The notes under the pieces: generated by a model
What the model was told of the DNA's origin: nothing
What the model saw: the letters and a program-made list of their open reading frames with translations, nothing else
Database searches by the model: none
In this document: positions 1 through 5,671 of the stretch, in pieces
How positions within the stretch are numbered: the stretch's first letter is position 1
Layout of the letters: each line of letters starts with the position of its first letter
Program-made: the position numbers and the translations under genes
DNA from: Solirubrobacterales bacterium
Lineage (GTDB): Bacteria; Actinomycetota; Thermoleophilia; Solirubrobacterales; Solirubrobacteraceae
Length of the DNA: 5,826 nt
Direction of reading: 5' to 3'
Assembly (NCBI GenBank): GCA_003244035.1
Contig: QHBV01000041.1
Location: 1 to 5,826 of the forward strand

Positions 1-140
1 TCTCGGTCCACAGCGACGAGCGCACCGGCCGCGTGATCGTGTTCGCGGCGGTCGACAACCTCTGGAAGGGCGCGGCGTCACAGGCCGTGCAGAACCTCAA
101 CCTGATGCTGGGGCTGGGCGAGGCGGAGGGGATCTGGTGA
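1..140 (+). CDS. argC: N-acetyl-gamma-glutamyl-phosphate reductase, C-terminal end (partial)
   Basis: Only the last 45 codons are present (codons from base 3, TGA at 138-140); the start and catalytic cysteine lie upstream. The translated tail contains VDNLWKGAASQAVQNLNLML followed by GLGEAEGIW. This closely matches the highly conserved ArgC C-terminus (the D-N-L-x-K-G-A-A-x-Q-A-V-Q-N-x-N-x-M block, then a short G-L tail). ArgC is the cytoplasmic NADPH-dependent enzyme that reduces N-acetylglutamyl phosphate to N-acetylglutamate semialdehyde, the third step of arginine synthesis. The stop codon overlaps the argJ start as GTGA, so the two genes are probably translationally coupled. The identification rests on this motif plus the adjacent argJBD genes. 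AsnB-like or aspartate-semialdehyde dehydrogenase relatives lack this tail. Confidence 0.93.
   Translation, partial: SVHSDERTGRVIVFAAVDNLWKGAASQAVQNLNLMLGLGEAEGIW
125..131 (+). promoter_or_regulatory. Strong Shine-Dalgarno for argJ inside the argC 3' end
   Basis: The run GGAGGGG ends shortly before the GTG at 137; the GGAGG core (125-129) leaves a 7-nt spacer. This supports the GTG start that overlaps the argC stop, and it suggests argJ has its own efficient initiation rather than relying only on reinitiation. Confidence 0.7.
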
Positions 141-1381
141 CCTTCTTCGGCTCCCGCTGGGTCGAGGCCCCCTCGAACGTCACCGAGCTCCCGACCGGGG
201 AGCTGCCGCAGGGCTTTCGCGCGGCCGGCGTCGCGTGCGGGATCAAGCCCAGCGGCGCGCGCGACCTCGGGCTGCTCGTCGCCGACCATCACGAGACGAC
301 CAGCGCGGCGCGCTTCACCCGCTCGGGGACGCTGGCCGCGCCGGTGCTGGCGAGCACCGAGCGCGCGCGCCTGGACGGGCTGCGCGCCGTCGTCGTCAGC
401 TCGGGCAACGCGAACGCCGCCACCGGCGCACAGGGGCTGCAGGACGCCGCCGAGATGCAGGCGGCGGCGGCGGCCGAGGCGGGTACGCCCGAGGAGACCG
501 TCGCGGTCGCGTCCACCGGCGTGATCGGAGTGCCGCTGCCACTCGAGCGGGTGTTGGCCGGGATCGCCGCCGCCGGGGGTGAATTGCGCTTCGACGGCGC
601 CGATGACTTCGCCGAGGCGATCCGCTCGACCGACGCCTTCGCCAAGCGCGCGAGCCTGGAGGTGACGCTTGGCGCCGGCGCCGTTCGGATCAGCGCCCAG
701 GCCAAGGGTGCGGGAATGATCTCACCGGACTTCGCGACGCTGCTGGTGTTCGTGCAGAGTGATGCCCGGCTCTCGCCGGCGACCTGCGACCTGCTGCTCG
801 GCGTCACCGTCAAGCGCTCGTTCGAACGGATCACCGTCGACGGCCAGCTCTCTCCGAGCGACACCGTGATCCTGCAGTGCAGCGGCGCCTCGGGCGTGGC
901 GATCGAGCCCGAGACCGAGGACGAGCTGCGCTTCGGCGAGGCGCTCGACGCGACCCTGCGCCAGCTCGCGCTGATGGTTGTGCGTGATGGTGAGGGCGCG
1001 CGGCGGGTCGGGCGGGTGCTCGTGCACGGTGGTGAGCGCGAGACTGCAGAGCGCGTCGCGCGCACGGTCGCAGATTCACCCCTGGTCAAGACCGCGCTGT
1101 ACGGCGGCGACCCGAACTGGGGGCGGATCGCCCAGGCGGTCGGGATGGCGATGCCGGGTGCCTCGCCGCTGGAGCTGGGGATCGCGATCGAGGGCGTCGA
1201 GGTGTGCGCCGCCGGCGCGTACGTTGCTCACGATGCGCACGCCCTGAAGCAGGCCGTCCAGGGCGACGAGGTCCAGTACGAGATCTCGCTGCCGGGTACG
1301 GGCACGGGCGCCGAGGCGGAGCTGTTCTTCTCGGACCTGGGGCACGAGTACGTCACGATCAACGCCGACTACACGACGTGA
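137..1381 (+). CDS. argJ: Glutamate N-acetyltransferase / amino-acid acetyltransferase (ornithine acetyltransferase)
   Basis: A 414-aa ArgJ, within the usual 390-420 aa. It transfers the acetyl group of N-acetylornithine to glutamate, releasing ornithine and recycling acetyl groups; some homologues also use acetyl-CoA. ArgJ is made as a precursor that cleaves itself into alpha and beta chains. The scissile Ala-Thr is visible as A200-T201 within KGAGMISPDFATLL (residues 190-203), so T201 should be the N-terminal nucleophile of the beta chain. Other expected residues are seen: the oxyanion-hole S-T-G-V-I-G (126-131), K190, E286 in DGEGA (284-288), the YGGDPNWGRI block (322-331), and the C-terminal INADYTT with N409 and T414. 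The usual D-G-D-T-S-T-N-D segment reads DGQLSPSD (235-242). The GTG start overlaps argC by 4 nt and follows a strong ribosome binding site. Whether it is mono- or bifunctional cannot be read from sequence; presence of argA elsewhere would bear on it. Confidence 0.96.
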   Translation: MTFFGSRWVEAPSNVTELPTGELPQGFRAAGVACGIKPSGARDLGLLVADHHETTSAARFTRSGTLAAPVLASTERARLDGLRAVVVSSGNANAATGAQGLQDAAEMQAAAAAEAGTPEETVAVASTGVIGVPLPLERVLAGIAAAGGELRFDGADDFAEAIRSTDAFAKRASLEVTLGAGAVRISAQAKGAGMISPDFATLLVFVQSDARLSPATCDLLLGVTVKRSFERITVDGQLSPSDTVILQCSGASGVAIEPETEDELRFGEALDATLRQLALMVVRDGEGARRVGRVLVHGGERETAERVARTVADSPLVKTALYGGDPNWGRIAQAVGMAMPGASPLELGIAIEGVEVCAAGAYVAHDAHALKQAVQGDEVQYEISLPGTGTGAEAELFFSDLGHEYVTINADYTT

Positions 1382-1388
1382 GGTGGAG
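1380..1388 (+). promoter_or_regulatory. Shine-Dalgarno favouring the second GTG as argB start
   Basis: The purine-rich stretch GAGGTGGAG overlaps the argJ stop codon and ends 3 nt before the GTG at 1392. Its AGGTGG core leaves 5 nt and its GAGG leaves 8 nt. The in-frame GTG at 1383 lies inside this element and has no Shine-Dalgarno of its own, so 1392 is the better start. Confidence 0.5.
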
Positions 1389-1391
1389 CGC

Positions 1392-2276
1392 GTGCGTGAC
1401 GTAGCGACCCTGCTCGAGGCGCTGCCGTACATCCGCGAGTTCCACGGTCGCACCGTCGTGATCAAGTACGGCGGTGCGGCGATGGTCGACCCCGAGCTCG
1501 GCCAGGACTTCGCGCGCGACGTGGTGCTGCTCAAGTACGTCGGCATGAACCCCGTGATCGTCCACGGCGGCGGCCCGGAGATCACCGCCTACATGGAGCG
1601 CCTCGCGCTGCCGGTGGAGTTCGTCGACGGGCTGCGGGTCTCCGACGCGGCGACCGTCGAGCTCGTGAAGATGGTGCTGGTCGGCAAGGTCAACAAGGAC
1701 ATCGTGCTGCTGATCAACCGCCACGGTCAGCCCGCGGTGGGGCTGTGCGGTGACGACGGACTGCTGTTCCGCGCCGCACGCCGGCCGGCGCCGAGCGGGC
1801 GCGACATCGGCTTCGTCGGGCGGATCGAGCACGTCGACGTCGACGTCCTGCTCCACGTCGCCCAGGACTACATCCCGGTGGTCGCCAGCGTCGGCGCCGA
1901 CCGTGAGGGCAACTCCTACAACATCAACGCCGACGAGGCGGCCGGCGCGGTGGCGCGCGCGCTGCACGCGCACAAGGTGGTGTTCCTGACCGACGTCGCC
2001 GGCTGGCTGCGGGACCCTGCAGATCCTGCGAGCACGATCTCGGAGGCGGGTGTCGCGGAGGTCTCGGCCGCGCTGGAGACCGGCTTCGCCGGCGGTGGCC
2101 GCGTTACGGGCGGGATGCGGCCGAAGCTCGCAGCGTGCCTGGAGGCGATCGGCGGCGGCGTCTCCTCGGCGCACATCGTCGACGGCCGCGTGCCCCACTC
2201 GCTGCTATTGGAGCTGTTCACCGACGCCGGCCAGGGCACCAAGATCACCACCGGGTACGCGAGTGTCGCTGGCTGA
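1392..2276 (+). CDS. argB: Acetylglutamate kinase
   Basis: A 294-aa amino-acid-kinase-fold enzyme that phosphorylates N-acetylglutamate with ATP, the usual control point of the pathway. Numbered from the GTG at 1392, the motifs run in family order. IKYGGAAM (24-31) carries the catalytic Lys25, and VHGGGPEI (57-64) is the glycine-rich loop. GLRVS (80-84) carries the substrate-binding Arg82. NINADEAA (177-184) has the Asn and Asp equivalents of E. coli N158 and D162. GGMRPK (240-245) carries the second catalytic lysine, and HIVDGRVPHSLLLELFTDAG (261-280) then GT completes the C-terminal signature. Residues before KYGG (about TLLEALPYIREFHG) form the N-helix found in hexameric, arginine-inhibited enzymes and absent from the short arginine-insensitive E. 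coli type. I therefore infer feedback inhibition by arginine. The start could instead be GTG 1383 (297 aa), but that codon lies inside the apparent ribosome binding site. The 3' end overlaps argD by 14 nt. Confidence 0.96.
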   Translation: MRDVATLLEALPYIREFHGRTVVIKYGGAAMVDPELGQDFARDVVLLKYVGMNPVIVHGGGPEITAYMERLALPVEFVDGLRVSDAATVELVKMVLVGKVNKDIVLLINRHGQPAVGLCGDDGLLFRAARRPAPSGRDIGFVGRIEHVDVDVLLHVAQDYIPVVASVGADREGNSYNINADEAAGAVARALHAHKVVFLTDVAGWLRDPADPASTISEAGVAEVSAALETGFAGGGRVTGGMRPKLAACLEAIGGGVSSAHIVDGRVPHSLLLELFTDAGQGTKITTGYASVAG

Positions 2277-3423
2277 GCTGCAGGCGCTCGAGCGCGCCCA
2301 CGCGATCGGCACCTACGCCCGCAATCCGGTCGAGTTCGTGCGCGGCGCCGGCTGCCGGCTGTGGGACGAGCAGGGCGACGAGTACCTCGATTTCCTCGCC
2401 GGGATCTCGGTCCTGAGCATCGGCCACTGCCATCCGCGTGTGGTTGCAGCGGTGCGCGAGCAGGCGGGGCGGCTGTTGCACGCGACCAACCTGTACTACA
2501 CCGAGCCGGGGCTGCGGTTGTGTGCGGCGCTGGCTGAGAGCTCGCTGGGCGGCAAGGTGTTTCTGGCCAACTCGGGCACGGAGGCGATCGAGGCCGCGAT
2601 CAAGCTCGTGCGCCGCGCGCGGCCGCTTGGCACGGTGGTCGTGGTCGAGGGCGCCTTCCATGGGCGCACGTACGGCGCGCTGTCGGCGACCCCGCAGGAA
2701 TCCAAGCAGGCGCCGTTCGCGCCGCTGGTCCCGGGGTTCGTGGCCGTGCCCAAGGACCCGGGGGCGCTGGCGGCGGCCGTCGACACGCGCACCGCGGCGG
2801 TGCTGCTCGAGCCGATCCAGGGAGAGAGCGGGATCCACGTGCTCTCCGACGAACTGCTGCGCAGCGCGCGCGAGGCCTGCGACCGCACCGGCGCGGCGCT
2901 CGTGTTCGACGAGATCCAGTGCGGGATGGGGCGCACCGGGACGTTGTGGGCGTACGAGCAGACGGGGGTCGTCCCCGACGCGCTGACCAGCGCCAAGGCA
3001 CTCGGGGGCGGGCTGCCGGTCGGGGCGCTGGTCACGGGACCGGCGCTCGCCGATGTGTTTCAGCCCGGTGACCACGGCTCTACCTTCGCCGGGGGCCCGG
3101 TGTGCGCGTCCGCGGCGCTGATCGCGCTCGAGCTGTGCTCCGATCCCGAGCTGCTGGCGCGTGTCCGCGTGCTGGGCGAGCGGCTAGCCGATGGGCTCGC
3201 GGCGCTGCCGTACGCCTCGGCCGTGCGTGGCCGGGGGCTGATGCTCGCGATCGACCTCGTCGACGGCGTCAGCGCGCCCGCGCTGGCGCGGCGCGCGCTG
3301 CTCGAGCAGCGGCTCGTCGTCAACGCCACGGGGCCGGGGACGATCCGCTTCCTGCCGCCGCTGGTGGTCTCCGAGCAGGACGTCGACGAGGCGCTGGCGC
3401 GGCTCGGGGAGCTTGACGGTTGA
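2263..3423 (+). CDS. argD: Acetylornithine aminotransferase (PLP-dependent, class III)
   Basis: A 386-aa fold-type I aminotransferase, typical of ArgD length. It converts N-acetylglutamate semialdehyde to N-acetylornithine using glutamate; many ArgD proteins also act on N-succinyl-diaminopimelate semialdehyde in lysine synthesis. Family landmarks are all present: GTYARNPVEFVRGAG near the N-terminus, LDFLAGISV (42-50), NSGTEA (103-108) for PLP phosphate contact, FHGRT (132-136), EPIQGE (183-188), DEIQCGMGRTG (216-226) with the PLP-nitrogen Asp216, SAKALGGG (243-250) with the Schiff-base Lys245, and GDHGSTFAGGPV (269-280). The chosen GTG at 2263 gives the normal ArgD N-terminus. The frame stays open to about 2050, but that upstream part is an out-of-frame reading of argB and resembles no ArgD. 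No clear Shine-Dalgarno precedes the start, so translation probably depends on coupling through the 14-nt overlap with argB. GabT or RocD are less likely given the operon. Confidence 0.95.
   Translation: MSLAELQALERAHAIGTYARNPVEFVRGAGCRLWDEQGDEYLDFLAGISVLSIGHCHPRVVAAVREQAGRLLHATNLYYTEPGLRLCAALAESSLGGKVFLANSGTEAIEAAIKLVRRARPLGTVVVVEGAFHGRTYGALSATPQESKQAPFAPLVPGFVAVPKDPGALAAAVDTRTAAVLLEPIQGESGIHVLSDELLRSAREACDRTGAALVFDEIQCGMGRTGTLWAYEQTGVVPDALTSAKALGGGLPVGALVTGPALADVFQPGDHGSTFAGGPVCASAALIALELCSDPELLARVRVLGERLADGLAALPYASAVRGRGLMLAIDLVDGVSAPALARRALLEQRLVVNATGPGTIRFLPPLVVSEQDVDEALARLGELDG
3406..3411 (+). promoter_or_regulatory. Probable Shine-Dalgarno for the CHAD gene
   Basis: GGGGAG lies within the last codons of argD, 11 nt before the ATG at 3423. 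The spacing is slightly long, but no better element is near. Together with the TGATG junction it supports ATG 3423 over the TTG at 3420. Confidence 0.4.
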
Positions 3424-4916
3424 TGGACCTGCTTGCCGAGGGGGGAGCGCTGCGGGCCGGCGCCCTCGCGTCCGCGCTGCGGACCATCGGCTTCGAGCTC
3501 GGCGAAGGCGACCTCCGCGAGAGCGACCGTGTCTTCTACGACACCTTCGACGGACGCGTGCGCGCCGCCGGGTGCTCCGCCGTCGACGAGGGTGGCGGAG
3601 TCGTCCTGGTCGACCGGGAGACGGGGGTGGAGCGGGAAGACCGGCGCGGGGGCGGGCGCGCGCCGGCGCCCGAGCTCGAGCGGATCGTCGGCGTCCGCGC
3701 ACTGCTCCCGCTCGTGCGCGTCCACAGCCGCGCCAGCCCGTTCGCGGTGCTCGACGGCGAGCGTAAGACGGTCGTGCGGATCACGCTCGAGCGGCCGACG
3801 CTCGTGAGCGCCGGCGGCCGCCGCACCGCCCTACGGCCCCGGCTGCGGATCGCGGGCGTGCGCGGGTACGACTCCGAGCGCGCGCGCGTGCGCGCCGCGC
3901 TCGTCGGTGAGCTCGAGTGCTCTGAAGAGACGCTCGTGGACGAGGCGGTCAGGGTGGCGGGGGGCCAGCCGGCGGGGATCTCCTCGAAGGTGGAGGTCGC
4001 GCTGGCGGCCGACCAGCGCGCCGACGCCGCCGTCGCGGCGGTGCTGGGGGCGCTGCTTGACGTGATCTCGTCGAATTTCGAGGGGGCGATCGTGGACGTC
4101 GATCCGGAGTTCCTGCACGACCTGCGGGTCGCGGTGCGGCGCTCGCGCGCGGTCCTGCGCGAGCTTCGAGGTGTCTTCCCGCCGGTGGAGCTGGGGCATT
4201 TCCGGACGGAGCTCCGCTGGCTGCAGCGGGCCTCCGGCGACGCCCGCGACCTCGACGTGCACGTGCTCGAGTTCGACTCGATGCGCGCGCTCGTGCCGCC
4301 GGCGATGGCACCCGAGCTCGACCCGCTGCTCGCCGTGCTGCGCGAGCGCCGGAGACTCGCGCACCGCGAGCTGGCGAGCGTGCTGGGATCGGAGCGGACG
4401 AACCGGCTGCGGGCGGAGTGGGCGGCGTTCCTGGAGGAGCTGGTGGGCCTCCCGGTCGAGAATCGGGTGGACGCGGAGCGACCGATCGGCTCGCTGACGG
4501 GGGAGCGAATCCGGAAGGTCCACCGGCGCATGCTGAAGCTGGGGCGCGCGATCGATTCCTCGAGCCCGCCTGAGGACTACCACGAGCTGCGCAAGCAGGG
4601 CAAGGAGCTCCGCTACCTGCTGGAGCTGTTCGGCGCGCACCAGTATCCCGACCGGGTCGTCGAGCCGATGATCGAGTCGCTCAAGGCGCTGCAGGACGTG
4701 CTCGGGCGCCACCAGGACCGCGAGGTCCAGGCCGCGACGCTGCGCTCGCTGCGCGAGCAGGTCGCGGTACTGCCCGACGGCGCGGCGGCGGTGATGGCGA
4801 TGGGCGCGATGGTGGCGGCGCTCAGCGACGACGAGGCTCGGGCGCGCGCGCAGTTCGCCAAGCGCTTCAAGGCGTTCGCCGCGCAGCGGCGGCTGGTGAA
4901 GGAGGCGTTCGGGTGA
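3423..4916 (+). CDS. CHAD domain protein with a degenerate CYTH-like N-terminal domain
   Basis: A 497-aa soluble protein with no signal peptide or membrane segment visible. Residues ~197-490 form a CHAD domain: an alpha-helical domain with conserved histidines and basic residues that binds inorganic polyphosphate and can localise to polyphosphate granules. Both signature helices are seen: FLHDLRVAVRRSRAVLRELR (230-249) with H232, R235, R239, R240, and YHELRKQGKELRYLLELF (386-403) with H387, R390, K391, K394, R397. LQRASGDARDLDVHVLE and LQDVLGRHQDREV are further CHAD hallmarks. Residues ~1-195 align by eye with the CYTH half of CYTH-CHAD proteins: FYDTFDGRVRAAG (38-50) matches the Y-x-D-T-x-x-x-x-L-x-x-x-G block, and LPLVRVHSRASPFAVLDGER matches the L-x-P-V-x-x-x-R-T-x-R strand. 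The initial E-x-E-x-K strand of the triphosphate tunnel is missing, so enzymatic activity is doubtful. The tail (~472-497) is strongly basic. The gene overlaps argD by 1 nt (TGATG) and the ParA gene by 4 nt. A polyphosphate-binding role is inferred from family, not shown. Confidence 0.88.
   Translation: MDLLAEGGALRAGALASALRTIGFELGEGDLRESDRVFYDTFDGRVRAAGCSAVDEGGGVVLVDRETGVEREDRRGGGRAPAPELERIVGVRALLPLVRVHSRASPFAVLDGERKTVVRITLERPTLVSAGGRRTALRPRLRIAGVRGYDSERARVRAALVGELECSEETLVDEAVRVAGGQPAGISSKVEVALAADQRADAAVAAVLGALLDVISSNFEGAIVDVDPEFLHDLRVAVRRSRAVLRELRGVFPPVELGHFRTELRWLQRASGDARDLDVHVLEFDSMRALVPPAMAPELDPLLAVLRERRRLAHRELASVLGSERTNRLRAEWAAFLEELVGLPVENRVDAERPIGSLTGERIRKVHRRMLKLGRAIDSSSPPEDYHELRKQGKELRYLLELFGAHQYPDRVVEPMIESLKALQDVLGRHQDREVQAATLRSLREQVAVLPDGAAAVMAMGAMVAALSDDEARARAQFAKRFKAFAAQRRLVKEAFG
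4899..4905 (+). promoter_or_regulatory. Near-consensus Shine-Dalgarno for the ParA gene
   Basis: AAGGAGG sits 7 nt before the GTG at 4913, inside the last codons of the CHAD gene. It is the best ribosome binding site in the window. It fixes the ParA start and implies substantial translation of this gene. Confidence 0.75.
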
Positions 4917-5659
4917 GCCGCGTGCTCGCGACCTACAACATCAAGGGCGGCGTCGGCAAGACCTCGGCGGCGGTCAACCTCGCCTACCTCGCGGCGCGCG
5001 ACGGGGCGCGCACATTGCTGTGGGACCTCGATCCTCAGGGGGCCTCAACCTACCTGCTGCGGGTGCAGCCGCGAGTTCGCGGCGGCGCTCGCGGGCTGCT
5101 GCGTAAGCGTGGAGATCCGAGCGGCGAGATCAAGGGAAGCGACCACCCCGGCCTCGACCTGCTGCCGGCGGACTTCTCCTACCGCCACATGGACCTCGCG
5201 CTCGACCGCTTCAAGCGTCCGACCCTGCGGCTTGCCCGCGTGCTCGAGCCACTGCGCGATCAGTACGACTACATCCTCCTCGACTGCCCCCCGAGCATCT
5301 CACTCGTTTCCGAGAGCGTGTTCGAAGCGGCCGACGCGCTGCTCGTCCCCGTGGTCCCCGCGACGCTCTCCGCTCGGACGCTGGAGCAGCTCTGCTCGGT
5401 GCTCGCCGGTGGCGGTCCACGCCTGCTGGCCTTCTTCTCGATCGTCGATCTCCGCAGGCCGCTTCACCGCGACGCGATGGCGCGTCTGCGCGCCCAGCAT
5501 CCACGCGGGATGCTGGGCGCGGCGATCCCCTGCTCGGACGACGTCGAGCGAATGGGGGCGGAGCGCGACGTCGTCGCCTCCTTCGCTCCGAGCTCGTCGG
5601 CGGCGTTCGCCTACAAGGCCCTCTGGTGCGACCTGCTGCGGCGACTCGAAGGGCCGTAG
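4913..5659 (+). CDS. ParA/Soj-family ATPase without a visible ParB partner
   Basis: A 248-aa P-loop ATPase of the ParA/MinD superfamily, of the short type lacking an N-terminal helix-turn-helix. The deviant Walker A is KGGVGKTS (11-18), with signature Lys11 and Lys16. Walker A' is DLDPQGAST (38-46), with the likely hydrolytic Asp40. Walker B is ILLDCPPS (121-128), with Asp124. Further ParA features are LLPADF (83-88), LLVPVVPATLSARTLEQL (143-160) and AAIPCSDDVERM (203-214), matching the I-P-R-S-V-x-x-x-E-A segment. Such proteins dimerise with ATP, coat the nucleoid and move cargo (plasmid, origin, carboxysome, chemoreceptor array or storage granule) with a partner that stimulates ATPase activity. 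There is no parB, and the arg setting argues against the chromosomal parAB pair. The only coupled neighbour is the CHAD protein, overlapping by 4 nt (GTGA). The C-terminal stretch APSSSAAFAYKAL lacks the basic residue usually found before G-A-x-A-Y in ParA, so DNA binding may be altered. The cargo is unknown; a polyphosphate body is an inference. Confidence 0.9.
   Translation: MSRVLATYNIKGGVGKTSAAVNLAYLAARDGARTLLWDLDPQGASTYLLRVQPRVRGGARGLLRKRGDPSGEIKGSDHPGLDLLPADFSYRHMDLALDRFKRPTLRLARVLEPLRDQYDYILLDCPPSISLVSESVFEAADALLVPVVPATLSARTLEQLCSVLAGGGPRLLAFFSIVDLRRPLHRDAMARLRAQHPRGMLGAAIPCSDDVERMGAERDVVASFAPSSSAAFAYKALWCDLLRRLEGP
5489..5521 (+). repeat. Perfect 14-bp inverted repeat (hairpin) inside the ParA gene
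   Basis: The left arm at 5489-5502 is exactly complementary to the right arm at 5508-5521, separated by the 5-nt loop ACGCG (5503-5507). As RNA this is a long GC-rich hairpin. It encodes part of the AQHPRGMLGA segment of the ParA protein. No T-run follows, so it is not a standard intrinsic terminator. It lies about 150 nt upstream of argG and could slow ribosomes, stabilise or process the mRNA, or serve as a Rho- or protein-dependent control point. It could also reflect codon choice in GC-rich DNA. Confidence 0.75.
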
Positions 5660-5671
5660 GCTTCCGGGCCG

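Noticed and set aside
289..1089. Long minus-strand open frame opposite argJ (266 codons)
   Set aside because: It is antisense to a fully recognisable ArgJ, is rich in Ser, Arg and Ala as expected for GC-rich shadow frames, and shows no domain. The same applies to minus-strand frames at 1359-2198, 2245-3075, 3536-4531 and 3831-4712.
1831..1847. Short tandem ACGTCG repeat with a GACGTCGACGTC palindrome
   Set aside because: It encodes the His-Val-Asp-Val-Asp-Val stretch of ArgB with preferred GC-ending codons, is under three units, and is best explained as coding sequence.
2050..2262. Upstream extension of the argD reading frame
   Set aside because: The 71 extra codons are an out-of-frame reading of the argB 3' end, are Arg/Ser/Pro-rich and do not resemble any ArgD N-terminus. 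GTG 2263 gives the standard start.
3654..3671. 6-bp GC hairpin in the CHAD gene N-terminal half
   Set aside because: A 6-bp stem of only G and C is expected by chance in this composition, and it has no T-run or position suggesting regulation.
3878..3895. 18-nt alternating purine-pyrimidine tract (possible Z-DNA)
   Set aside because: It lies in CHAD-gene codons for Arg, Ala and Val in very GC-rich DNA, where such CG alternation is common. Nothing else nearby suggests a function.
5648..5665. Possible terminator between ParA and argG
   Set aside because: The only pairing is a 4-bp stem plus 2 bp across a bulge, with no T-run. The gap is only 12 nt, so read-through into argG is more likely.
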